This document shows positions 1-6,748 of a stretch of DNA of 34,453 bases, piece by piece. A program made the translations under genes and the position numbers. The stretch comes from an uncultured Roseburia sp. Its GTDB lineage: Bacteria > Bacillota > Clostridia > Lachnospirales > Lachnospiraceae. Where the stretch lies: the NCBI GenBank assembly GCA_900548205.1, contig URJS01000013.1, positions 1 through 34,453 of the forward strand. Direction: 5' to 3'. The notes below the pieces were generated by a model, which made no database searches, was not told the DNA's origin, and worked only from the letters and a program-made list of their open reading frames with translations. Numbering within the stretch: position 1 is the first letter of the stretch; every line of letters begins with the position of its first letter.

Positions 1-56
1 GCCCTGTATGCAAAAATCTCATCCTTTATGCATTGTGTTTCCGAGACTACTCTTTT

Positions 57-1847
57 TTATCGCACACCGACTGCCGCATCCGCCGCCGGTACGTCCTGCG
101 GTGACATCTCATCCTGCGGTGACAAAACGTCCTCGGGCGGCAGCACATTCTGCACCAAACAGGTCTGGTAATACAGCCCTCTTTTTGCCAGAAGCTCCTC
201 GTGCGTGCCGCGCTCTGCAATCTTTCCGTCCTCCAGATAAAGGATCTCATCCGCATGGCGCACCGCCGAGATACGGTGTCCGATAATGATCTTTGTCGTA
301 TTTGCAAGCCCGTTTAACATTTTCTGAATCTCATGCTCCGTCTCCATATCGAGCGCGGAGGTGGAATCGTCCAGCACCAGGATCGGGCTGTGCTTTGCCA
401 GCGCCCGCGCGATGCTGATGCGCTGCTTTTGTCCACCGGAAAGCCCTACGCCGCGCTCGCCGATGACCGTCTCATACTGCTGCTCCATCTTCTCGATAAA
501 GCCGCGCGCCCGCGCGTCCTCGGCGGCAGCGCGCACCTCCTCCATCGGCAGGCTCGCGCGCTGTCCCATCTTGATATTTTCTTCAATCGTGTCCGAAAAA
601 AGAAAGACGTCCTGAAGCACCACCGCAATATTTCTGCGAAGCTGTCTTACGGAGAGTCTGCGCACATCCACGCCGTCCACCAAGACCGCCCCGTCCGTCA
701 CGTCGTAGAAACGCTGCAGCAGGTTGATGATCGACGATTTTCCCGCGCCGGTCGCCCCCATAATGCCGAGTGTTTTTCCTGCGGAAACACAAAAGCTGAC
801 GTCCTTTAGGATTTCCTTCTCCCCTATGGAAAAAGAGACATGATCAAAGCGGATGTCGCCATTGATCTTTTCCGGCTTCTTTGGAGCTTCCCCGTCCAAG
901 ATCTCCGGCTTCTCCTCATAAATTTTCCGTATCTTCTTATAGGAAGCTGCAGCGGAAGACACATCGTTCGTCAGCCAGCCCATCATTTCCATCGGCCAGG
1001 TACAGTTTCTGCTGTACTCCACAAACGCAACGAGCGCGCCGAGTGTCATTTCCCCGTTCATCACAAAAAGTCCGCCCAGGATCGCCATGCCGACCGGTAG
1101 CACCTTGCCCACAAACTGAAACAGCGGATAGTAGCGGACGAGCACCTTTGACTGCCGGATGTTCAGCTCGTAGTAACGGCTGTTGTGCGATAAAAACTTG
1201 GAAATCTCATGCTTTTCTCTGGCAAATGCCTTGACTGTCCGCACGCCTGCCAGATTCTCCTCCGCCACCGTGGTCAACACCGCATTTTCCTCGCTGATCT
1301 CCTCATAAATCTTATCCAACTTCCGCTCCATGACCACCGCCGTCGTCCCGCAGACAAGCATTGTCGCGAGCGGCACGAGTGCCAGCTTCCAATTCAGGGA
1401 AAACATACAGTAGAGCACCATGCTCACATGGATCGCCACCTCCACGACAAGCATCCCAACATATCCCATCGCGTTCCAGATCTTGTCAACGTCATCCTTT
1501 ACACGCGCCATCAGCTCCCCCGTGTTCGTGTTCTGAAAATAATTCATCGACAGCGTCTGTATGTGGTCGAACAGATCCTTGCGGAGCTGCGCGCCGATTT
1601 TTGACGACAGCAGGTCGAACAGAAATTCCTTGCAATATCCAAAGATGCAGCGCCCGATACCGCAGATCACGATACCCAGCAAAAGCGGCGTAAGAAGCGA
1701 ACCGTTCCCGCCAAGGATCACGTCATCCACAATGCTCTCCGTGATTTTCGGGTACAGCATATCAAGCATGATCGCAGCCACCATCGATGCGATGGCGATC
1801 AAATACCCGTACCAGTAACGTCCCAAATAAGAATATAACTTTTTCAC
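57..1847 (-). CDS. ABC exporter half-transporter (multidrug type, degenerate Walker B)
   Basis: This 596-residue protein has an N-terminal six-helix exporter domain (about residues 10-310) and a C-terminal nucleotide-binding domain. Visible motifs are Walker A GATGAGKSS, the Q-loop VLQDVFLFSDTIEENI, the signature LSGGQKQRISIARAL and the H-loop IIIGHRISAVRHAD. Walker B reads ILVLDDSTSALD, so the catalytic Glu is Asp494 (codon 366-368). Family knowledge: this Asp marks the degenerate-site subunit of heterodimeric exporters such as BmrC/BmrD and TM287/288. No partner gene is in the window, so it would have to lie downstream, beyond base 1. I chose the GTG at 1845-1847 because GGAGGAG (1855-1861) sits 7 nt upstream; an ATG at 1878-1880 is in frame but lacks a comparable site. 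The C-terminal tail has three 6-residue repeats. Substrate unknown; drug or peptide export is inferred. Confidence 0.9.
   Translation of the reverse strand: MKKLYSYLGRYWYGYLIAIASMVAAIMLDMLYPKITESIVDDVILGGNGSLLTPLLLGIVICGIGRCIFGYCKEFLFDLLSSKIGAQLRKDLFDHIQTLSMNYFQNTNTGELMARVKDDVDKIWNAMGYVGMLVVEVAIHVSMVLYCMFSLNWKLALVPLATMLVCGTTAVVMERKLDKIYEEISEENAVLTTVAEENLAGVRTVKAFAREKHEISKFLSHNSRYYELNIRQSKVLVRYYPLFQFVGKVLPVGMAILGGLFVMNGEMTLGALVAFVEYSRNCTWPMEMMGWLTNDVSSAAASYKKIRKIYEEKPEILDGEAPKKPEKINGDIRFDHVSFSIGEKEILKDVSFCVSAGKTLGIMGATGAGKSSIINLLQRFYDVTDGAVLVDGVDVRRLSVRQLRRNIAVVLQDVFLFSDTIEENIKMGQRASLPMEEVRAAAEDARARGFIEKMEQQYETVIGERGVGLSGGQKQRISIARALAKHSPILVLDDSTSALDMETEHEIQKMLNGLANTTKIIIGHRISAVRHADEILYLEDGKIAERGTHEELLAKRGLYYQTCLVQNVLPPEDVLSPQDEMSPQDVPAADAAVGVR
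91..144. repeat. Three-copy 18-bp tandem repeat inside the ABC C-terminus
   Basis: Units at 91-108, 109-126 and 127-144 share the core cgtcctgcggtgac, the third being diverged. They encode a PPEDVL/SPQDEM/SPQDVP-type acidic tail after the nucleotide-binding domain. The repeat is in frame and probably arose by slippage. No function is known. Confidence 0.6.
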
Positions 1848-1896
1848 TCTAAAGCTCCTCCATATCCTATATTTTAACACCCGGATCCTATGTCAC

Positions 1897-1922
1897 AAAA
1901 AGAGAGCCCAAACGGACTCTCT
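1897..1922 (-). terminator. Intrinsic terminator 2 in the ABC leader
   Basis: On the minus strand, AGAGAGTCC pairs with GGGCTCTCT (one G-U pair) around a 4-nt loop and is followed by five U. It ends about 50 nt before the GTG of the ABC gene, so it would stop read-through from the upstream promoter unless bypassed. Its 5' arm can also pair with the 3' arm of the hairpin at 1978-1987. Confidence 0.65.
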
Positions 1923-1973
1923 TTCTCCCAAAGCAACGGACATCACACCCTGCGCGATGTCTTATGTTCCTAT

Positions 1974-2010
1974 AAAAAGTCCGCGGTATTCCATAGGATC
2001 ACCGCGGACT
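1974..2010 (-). terminator. Intrinsic terminator 1 after the 28-codon ORF
   Basis: On the minus strand, AGTCCGCGGT and ACCGCGGACT form a perfect 10-bp GC-rich stem with a 13-nt loop, followed by TTTTTATAGG. It begins 22 nt after the stop codon of the small ORF at 2033-2119. Nine bases of the loop (GATCCTATG) are perfectly complementary to 1884-1892, closer to the ABC start. It is either a simple terminator for the small gene or part of an attenuator. Confidence 0.8.
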
Positions 2011-2032
2011 GTTATGTACCATAGATATAAAA

Positions 2033-2119
2033 CTATCGTAAATCTGTCTGCCTGCCCGAGGTAATGCTATGCTTCTGATTGCTGTTTGTGGTTGTATCAT
2101 TCATTCTAAGCGTTGTCAT
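2033..2119 (-). CDS. 28-residue peptide, candidate leader peptide
   Basis: The ORF encodes a Thr/Asn/Ser/Gln-rich, basic 28-residue peptide beginning MTTLRMNDTTTNSNQ, with no signal peptide or membrane segment. Its expression signals are unusually complete. AAGGAGGT (2127-2134) lies 7 nt before the ATG, a TTGACA/TATACT promoter lies 33 nt upstream, and a strong terminator begins 22 nt after the stop. The next minus-strand gene is the ABC half-transporter, with a second terminator between them. This layout resembles antibiotic-responsive leader ORFs that control ABC genes, such as bmrB upstream of bmrCD in Bacillus subtilis. I do not recognise the peptide itself. It could instead be an independent small protein. 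Confidence 0.65.
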   Translation of the reverse strand: MTTLRMNDTTTNSNQKHSITSGRQTDLR

Positions 2120-2151
2120 AGTGATTACCTCCTTTTCTTCTTATGTGAAAC

Positions 2152-2181
2152 AGTATACCAATATATTTTTTGAATTGTCAA
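2152..2181 (-). promoter_or_regulatory. Sigma-A promoter of the 28-codon ORF
   Basis: TTGACA (2176-2181) and TATACT (2152-2157) on the minus strand are separated by 18 nt, and a TGG precedes the -10. It points at the small ORF and the ABC exporter beyond it. Confidence 0.75.
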
Positions 2182-2182
2182 G

Positions 2183-2210
2183 GAATTTCTCAAAATTTAC
2201 CAACATAATA
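2183..2210 (+). promoter_or_regulatory. Possible sigma-G promoter of the spore protein gene
   Basis: GAATT (2183-2187) and CATAATA (2204-2210), spaced 16 nt apart, loosely resemble the forespore sigma-G consensus (GnATR, then CATnnTA after 17-18 nt). A sigma-G promoter is expected for this gene family, but this match is weak and the implied leader is about 110 nt. Confidence 0.25.
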
Positions 2211-2328
2211 TCCGTATGTCTGTAAATAATAGGATTAGGACTTACAGTAATCTTTATTGTACTCCTAAAAACAACAAGACGTGCCAATAGACGCACGAAA
2301 TCAACAGACAAGTATGGAGGAAAAAACC

Positions 2329-2550
2329 ATGAGTGGAACAAACAATTCCGGTTCTAACACAAACCAGATGGCAGTGCCGCAGGCAAAGGAAGCCATGAAC
2401 CGCTTTAAGCAGGAAGTTGCAAGCGAGATCGGTGTACCTTTAAAAGAGGGTTACAACGGTGATCTGACTTCTGCACAGGCAGGAAGCATCGGCGGCGAGA
2501 TGGTCAGAAAGATGATCATGAAGCAGGAGCAGCAGATGTCAGGCAAATAA
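2329..2550 (+). CDS. Alpha/beta-type small acid-soluble spore protein (SASP)
   Basis: This 73-residue protein carries both SASP signature blocks: an N-terminal AVPQAKEAMNRFKQEVASEIGVPL and a C-terminal GYNGDLTSAQAGSIGGEMVRKMI. Family knowledge: such proteins coat forespore DNA and switch it to a protected A-like form, and are cut by the GPR protease at germination; the QEVASEI segment fits the GPR site. The length is typical. I chose the ATG at 2329 because GGAGG (2316-2320) lies 8 nt upstream; an in-frame GTG at 2281 has no such site. The gene is monocistronic and ends at a strong terminator. It is the clearest evidence that the organism sporulates. Confidence 0.95.
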   Translation: MSGTNNSGSNTNQMAVPQAKEAMNRFKQEVASEIGVPLKEGYNGDLTSAQAGSIGGEMVRKMIMKQEQQMSGK

Positions 2551-2566
2551 GAATTTGCCGCAAGTA

Positions 2567-2613
2567 AAAACGTGCCATGTCAGCAGTTGATCTGCTGCTG
2601 TGGCACGTTTTTT
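2567..2613. terminator. Bidirectional terminator between SASP and the PfpI gene
   Basis: AAAACGTGCCA (2567-2577) pairs with TGGCACGTTTT (2601-2611), with an inner CAGCAG/CTGCTG stem. U-tracts follow on both strands. It serves the convergent SASP gene and the DJ-1/PfpI gene. Confidence 0.85.
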
Positions 2614-2626
2614 ATTTCCGACTTGT

Positions 2627-3178
2627 TTATGTCCGATAGACAAGCCCTTTTCTGACCTCGGCGACAGCATCCTCCCCTTTCAGATACTTCACAATGGCGA
2701 GTGCAAACGGAATCGCTGTTCCCATTCCGCGGCTGGTAATGATATTGCCGTCCGTCTTCACCTCATCCTCACCAACAAACGCTCCGGTCAGCTTTTCCTC
2801 AAATCCCGGATGACAGACTGCGTGTCTGCTCTCTAAGATCCCGGCAGCCCCAAGTACTGTTGGCGCCGCGCAGATCGCACACACCAGCTTGCCCGCAGCG
2901 GCAAATTCCCGAATGACGTTATTTACCGTCTCATCTGCACCGAGATTCAGCGTTCCCGGCATACCGCCCGGCAGCACGATGCCGTCCAGTTCCTCATAAT
3001 TGACCTCGGACGCCAGTGCGTCCGCCATAAATGTGATGTCATGCGCTCCCTTCACCTCACGCGTTCCCGTAATGGAGATCATCACGATCTCCAGCTTCGC
3101 GCGGCGCGCCACGTCCACAATGGTCAGCCCCTCGATCTCCTCACATCCGTCTGCCATAAAAATTCCGATTTTGCTCAT
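2627..3178 (-). CDS. DJ-1/PfpI family protein (YajL-like)
   Basis: This 183-residue protein has the full DJ-1/PfpI fold. It begins with the strand-turn motif MADGCEEIEGLTIVDVARRA (Glu16 equals the conserved acidic partner), and the nucleophile elbow is LVCAICAAPTVLG with Cys103. HPGFEEKL and TSRGMGTAIPFAL complete the family pattern. Members are cysteine-dependent stress proteins reported as chaperones, glyoxalases or deglycases; the exact activity cannot be read from sequence. The start is the ATG preceded by GGAGGT (3183-3188); the longer frame overlaps the upstream Rpn gene. It follows that gene by 31 nt on the same strand, so the two are probably co-transcribed. Confidence 0.9.
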   Translation of the reverse strand: MSKIGIFMADGCEEIEGLTIVDVARRAKLEIVMISITGTREVKGAHDITFMADALASEVNYEELDGIVLPGGMPGTLNLGADETVNNVIREFAAAGKLVCAICAAPTVLGAAGILESRHAVCHPGFEEKLTGAFVGEDEVKTDGNIITSRGMGTAIPFALAIVKYLKGEDAVAEVRKGLVYRT

Positions 3179-3209
3179 GGTTACCTCCAAATCTTTTCCT
3201 GCTTCATTG

Positions 3210-4202
3210 TTACTTTTTATCACGCATATATCCGCAGCTATCGTCAGCCAAAACCATACCTTCTCCACGCATCTGTTGCTGGATGTTTAAGACTTCCTTT
3301 TGCGTGCAGCCAGTGTACAGCATGATTTTTTCCAAAGGCTCCTTCTCCGCCAGCATACGTCTGACAAAATTTAAAGTAGCCTGCTCAAGTCCCCGTTCCA
3401 GCCCCTGTTCCAGCCCCTGCTCAAGCCCTATTTTAGTAGCATGGTCAATAATGCGGTCTGTTTCGAGTTCTAAAACTTTTCCGCCCATAATATCACCGAT
3501 CCTTTCCTTCAACTGTTCTGCCGGTTGCAGTATATAATCAGAAATCCGCTTGATCAGCTCCACCAATCTTGTATACAGATCAGCTTCTTCGTCTCCGGGG
3601 AGATTCTCCTTCAGCTGCTTTCGGATCGTCTCAAACTCAAGAAGCATCTGCGCAAGCAGCGCCGGATCGCTTTCTATCCTGTTTAACGATTTCTCATAGC
3701 GCATAATATAAAAAGGAAGAAAGAACAGCAGCTTCTTTTGAAAAATATCATTCCTTGTGTATTCCTGCACCTTTACGGTTGGTACCTGATAGATAAAAGC
3801 AGTTTTGTCCGGAAGCTTCACTTTTACCTTCAGCTGCTCTGGCGTGTGCGTGTTGTGCCGAAGATAAACAACACAGGAATGCGGGAAATTCATTTCATAC
3901 ATGTCCCCGTTTTTCGACGCTTCCTCCAATGCAATCGAAAAATCATATTCGATCATCCGGATGCTCATACTGCTGTCTGCAGTGCTTTGGCATTCAAAAT
4001 GATAGATCTTATCACTGATGCGGAAATAAGAGTCCGTAGTAATTCCACTGGAGGGAAGATGATGCTCATTGCGGTACTGCACGATTTCCTCATCTTTTGC
4101 ATAGGAGGTATGGAATACCTCGTTGATCACCGGAATGATAAGTACCGGCATTTTTTCCAGCATCGTTCGGAACACATCATCAAAAATCGTATTGTCTGCC
4201 AT
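3210..4202 (-). CDS. Rpn-family PD-(D/E)XK nuclease / transposase-like protein
   Basis: The 330-residue protein matches the Rpn/YhgA-like family (recombination-promoting nuclease, formerly 'putative transposase'). Putative catalytic residues are Asp57 in TTDSYF and the Glu70-x-Gln72 pair in YHFECQS, a PD-(D/E)XK arrangement. The middle is helical and leads to a glutamine-rich repeat (GLEQGLEQGLERGLEQ, about 270-285) and a C-terminal helical pair. Family knowledge: such proteins are often multicopy and variable in gut Clostridia, and E. coli RpnA is a DNA endonuclease. AAAGGGGC precedes the ATG and a good promoter lies 24 nt upstream. The biological role here is unknown. Confidence 0.8.
   Translation of the reverse strand: MADNTIFDDVFRTMLEKMPVLIIPVINEVFHTSYAKDEEIVQYRNEHHLPSSGITTDSYFRISDKIYHFECQSTADSSMSIRMIEYDFSIALEEASKNGDMYEMNFPHSCVVYLRHNTHTPEQLKVKVKLPDKTAFIYQVPTVKVQEYTRNDIFQKKLLFFLPFYIMRYEKSLNRIESDPALLAQMLLEFETIRKQLKENLPGDEEADLYTRLVELIKRISDYILQPAEQLKERIGDIMGGKVLELETDRIIDHATKIGLEQGLEQGLERGLEQATLNFVRRMLAEKEPLEKIMLYTGCTQKEVLNIQQQMRGEGMVLADDSCGYMRDKK
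3381..3428. repeat. 12-bp tandem repeat encoding GLEQ units
   Basis: About four copies of a 12-bp unit (ctgctcaagccc and variants such as ctgttccagccc) lie in the Rpn-type gene and encode consecutive GLEQ/GLER units. Such tracts are common at this place in Rpn homologues and can change copy number by slippage without a frame change. Confidence 0.7.
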
Positions 4203-4225
4203 TAAGATGCCCCTTTCTTTTCTTC

Positions 4226-4254
4226 ATTATAGCAAAGGTTTGGATAAATGTGAA
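4226..4254 (-). promoter_or_regulatory. Sigma-A promoter of the Rpn-PfpI unit
   Basis: TTCACA (4249-4254) and TATAAT (4226-4231) on the minus strand are 17 nt apart, with a TGC extended -10. It lies 24 nt before the start codon of the Rpn-type gene. Confidence 0.7.
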
Positions 4255-4329
4255 TCTGGATTTTGACAGTTACATAGATACAAAAAATTTTCATAGAAAG
4301 AATCCCAATGGGAAATGGCATTCCTCCCA

Positions 4330-4358
4330 TTGTCTTTCCAAGTCCAAAATGCTACAAT
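4330..4358 (+). promoter_or_regulatory. Probable promoter of the CYTH-DHFR pair
   Basis: TTGTCT (4330-4335) and TACAAT (4353-4358) are separated by 17 nt and a TGC precedes the -10 (extended -10). The start codon is 107 nt downstream. The segment between includes a shorter alternative ATG at 4406 in the same frame. Confidence 0.5.
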
Positions 4359-4465
4359 GAGAGCATTCCGCATAGCTACGGAAAGTCCTTATTGTCATTG
4401 AGGATATGAACGATCGTCCCGCAGATTGCAGGGCTGATATTTTTCAAAAAGAAAGGCGGTCACAG

Positions 4466-4912
4466 ATGGAGATCGAACGCAAATACCTGATCCGGGAGCT
4501 GCCGGAGCGCTTAGAGCAGTACCCCTGCCGTAAGATTGAACAGGGCTACCTAAACACAGACCCTGTCGTGCGCATCCGCCGCACCGACGAACAATACACT
4601 CTAACCTACAAAGGAAAAGGCTTTATGGTACGCGAGGAATGCAACCTGCCTCTCAACCGGGAAGCTTTTTTACATCTGCGTGAAAAGATTGATGGCATTC
4701 TCATAAAAAAGCGCAGGTATCTGATCCCTCTTGGAACATACACAATTGAGCTGGATGTATTTGAGGGCGCGCTTGCTCCCCTGCTGCTCGCCGAGGTGGA
4801 ATTTGAGACAGAGGATGAGGCAAACGCATTTATTCCCCCGTCATGGTTTGGCGAGGACGTCACATTTTCCTCCGCCTACCACAACAGCACACTAAGCAGG
4901 AGGACACCATGA
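4466..4912 (+). CDS. CYTH domain protein (triphosphate tunnel metalloenzyme family)
   Basis: The 148-residue protein starts MEIERKYLI, the diagnostic ExExK motif at the N-terminus of CYTH domains. It continues with alternating charged strands (VVRIRRTDEQYTLTYKGKG, KKRRYLIPLGTYTIELDVFEG, LAEVEFETEDEA) that form the tunnel fold. Family members hydrolyse inorganic or organic triphosphates or act as class IV adenylate cyclases; short bacterial versions like this are mostly inorganic triphosphatases, and the activity here is not proven. I chose the ATG at 4466 because it places ExExK at residue 2 and GAAAGGCGG precedes it. The stop overlaps the next start (ATGA), indicating translational coupling. 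Confidence 0.88.
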   Translation: MEIERKYLIRELPERLEQYPCRKIEQGYLNTDPVVRIRRTDEQYTLTYKGKGFMVREECNLPLNREAFLHLREKIDGILIKKRRYLIPLGTYTIELDVFEGALAPLLLAEVEFETEDEANAFIPPSWFGEDVTFSSAYHNSTLSRRTP

Positions 4913-5439
4913 GAAAAGTAATTTTATTTATTGCAATGAGCCTTGACGGCTATATCGCAGACGACGCGGGAGGAGTGGACTGGCTTTCCAAACAGACAGA
5001 CGACAATCATACCTCTGATCCCTATTCAGAATTTATTGAAAATATCGACACCGTCATCATGGGATTTCGCACCTACCACCAGATCGTAACTGAGCTTTCC
5101 CCAAACACATGGGTCTATGGCAATCTCACCAGCTATGTCCTCACGCACCGGACACTGCCTTCCTCCGAAAGCATTATCTTTACAGAAAAAAGCCCCGGCG
5201 TCCTGCTCCCCCAGTTAAAAACACAGCCCGGCAAGGACATCTGGATCTGCGGCGGCTCCAAAATCGTGTCGCAGTGTGTCATTGCGGACTGTATTGATGA
5301 GTACTATCTTTCAATTATGCCAACGATTCTTGGCTCCGGGATCCCACTCTTTCAAAAAGGGCTGCCGACGCGGCGCTTAAAGCTGCTGGAAACGAAATCC
5401 CGAAACGGAATCACGGAAGTCAGATATGCGCGCAGGTAA
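4909..5439 (+). CDS. Dihydrofolate reductase-like (RibD C-terminal domain) protein
   Basis: This 176-residue single-domain protein has the family start MRKVILFIAMSLDGYIADDAGGVDWL, the central TVIMGFRTYHQI helix and the NADPH-binding segment DIWICGGSKIVSQCV. These define the RibD_C/DHFR-like reductase superfamily (YyaP/YwjB type), not the essential folA enzyme. An NAD(P)H-dependent reductase activity is expected; the substrate is unknown. AGGAGG (4898-4903) lies 5 nt before the ATG, which overlaps the upstream CYTH stop. It runs tail-to-tail with the symporter gene, with one base between the two stop codons and no visible terminator. Confidence 0.88.
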   Translation: MRKVILFIAMSLDGYIADDAGGVDWLSKQTDDNHTSDPYSEFIENIDTVIMGFRTYHQIVTELSPNTWVYGNLTSYVLTHRTLPSSESIIFTEKSPGVLLPQLKTQPGKDIWICGGSKIVSQCVIADCIDEYYLSIMPTILGSGIPLFQKGLPTRRLKLLETKSRNGITEVRYARR

Positions 5440-5440
5440 C

Positions 5441-6628
5441 TCATCCCTGCTTCTGCACAGGAATCCCGCGTCGCTTGGCATATCCCGTGAGGATCATCGT
5501 CAGAGCGCCGTCTCCCGTCACATTGCACGCCGTTCCAAAGCTGTCCTGCAATGCAAAGATCGTCAGCATCAGCGCCGTTCCCGTCTCGTCAAAGCCCAGC
5601 ACTCCGGTGATCAGCCCCAGCGATGCCATGACCGTTCCGCCCGGCACGCCGGGCGCACCGATGGCAAAAACACCAAGCAAAAGACAAAACAGCAGCATAT
5701 CCGGCAGAGCGGGCATTTTCCCGTAAAGAATCTGTGAGACTGTCATGACAAAAAAGACCTCTGTCAGCACAGAACCACACAGATGGATATTCGCAAACAG
5801 CGGAATGCCAAAATCTACCATATCGTCCCGCAGCGGCGGCTCTGATTTTCTGGCACAGCGCAGCGCCACTGCAAGCGTCGCCGCCGAGGACATCGTTCCG
5901 ACCGCCGTCAGATATGCCGGACCATAATTTTTGATGACGGCGATCGGATTCTCTCCGGAGTAAAGACCGCCGATCAGATAGAGCAGCGCAAGCCAGAGAT
6001 AGTGCCCGATCATAACGATGACAATGATTTTTAGGAATACCGGAAGCTGCTTGGTGATCGTTCCCTCATACGCCAGCCCGCAGAAGGTCAGAGCGATAAA
6101 CACCGGAAGAATCGGAATCACAAGCCTTGTCACGACAGCGAGCACAATCTCCTGAATCTCCTCCAAAAGCTTTGTGACTGTCTCTGCCTTCGTCCATGCT
6201 GCCGCCAGCCCGACCAGAATCGAGAACACAAGCGCGCTCATCGCCGGCATGATCTGCGGAATATCCAACTGGAACACGATCTTTGGCAGCTCCTTTAACC
6301 CCTCCATCTCCGAAACGATAGAAAGCTCCGGGATCAGTGCAAAGCCTGCCAGCATTGCAAAAAATGCCGCGCCGACCGAGGAAATGTACGCACTTCCCAC
6401 CGCCACTCCGAGCAGCTTTGACGCATGGCTTCCAAGCTTTGTGATAGACGGCGCGATAAAGCCGATAATAATTAACGGCACGCAGAATAAAATAATCTGG
6501 TTCATGACATATTTTAATGTCACGACAACCTCCATGTAGGCCTCCGCAAACGGGAGCAGTCCAAACAAAATACCGATTCCGACACCGACTGCCAGTTTAA
6601 ACGGTAAGCTGCGAAATAATTGTTTCAT
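5441..6628 (-). CDS. Dicarboxylate/amino acid:cation symporter (DAACS family)
   Basis: This 395-residue, very hydrophobic membrane protein has the Glt/DctA-type layout. It starts with FKLAVGVGIGILFGLLP, has a re-entrant loop 1 motif GTMSSAATLAVALR (the serine-rich motif), and a re-entrant loop 2 segment GAPGVPGGTVMASLGLI. The final binding helix is ALQDSFGTACNVTGDGA. The cation-binding NMDGT motif of TM7 is replaced by FANIHLCGSVLTE, so substrate or coupling ion may differ from classic glutamate/C4-dicarboxylate carriers. A GGAG lies about 9 nt before the ATG. It stands alone on its strand and its 3' end abuts the DHFR-like gene. Confidence 0.85.
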   Translation of the reverse strand: MKQLFRSLPFKLAVGVGIGILFGLLPFAEAYMEVVVTLKYVMNQIILFCVPLIIIGFIAPSITKLGSHASKLLGVAVGSAYISSVGAAFFAMLAGFALIPELSIVSEMEGLKELPKIVFQLDIPQIMPAMSALVFSILVGLAAAWTKAETVTKLLEEIQEIVLAVVTRLVIPILPVFIALTFCGLAYEGTITKQLPVFLKIIVIVMIGHYLWLALLYLIGGLYSGENPIAVIKNYGPAYLTAVGTMSSAATLAVALRCARKSEPPLRDDMVDFGIPLFANIHLCGSVLTEVFFVMTVSQILYGKMPALPDMLLFCLLLGVFAIGAPGVPGGTVMASLGLITGVLGFDETGTALMLTIFALQDSFGTACNVTGDGALTMILTGYAKRRGIPVQKQG

Positions 6629-6748
6629 ACCTCATCTCCTACTATCATATTATCTATTTTCCTCCAATCCTCCTGTTTCCCTGTCATTGTATTTTTCTCA
6701 TCATATTATGCCGGCAACCGCAAGATCGTTCCTCCCTCACCTGCCCGC

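Noticed and set aside
91..144. Short tandem repeats as a possible CRISPR array
   Set aside because: The 18-bp units here, the 12-bp units at 3381-3428 and the 38-bp pair at 19393-19468 have no spacers, and the first two are in-frame coding repeats. There is no cas gene.
333..809. Long plus-strand frames over the ABC gene and similar frames over other genes
   Set aside because: They are mirror frames of well-supported minus-strand genes without ribosome sites or conserved motifs.
4306..4332. Inverted repeat CAATGGGA/TCCCATTG as a terminator
   Set aside because: The 8-bp stem is followed by only a mixed TCTTTCC tract, and it lies inside the intergenic region between two divergent promoters, overlapping the -35 of the plus-strand one. 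It is more likely incidental or an operator.
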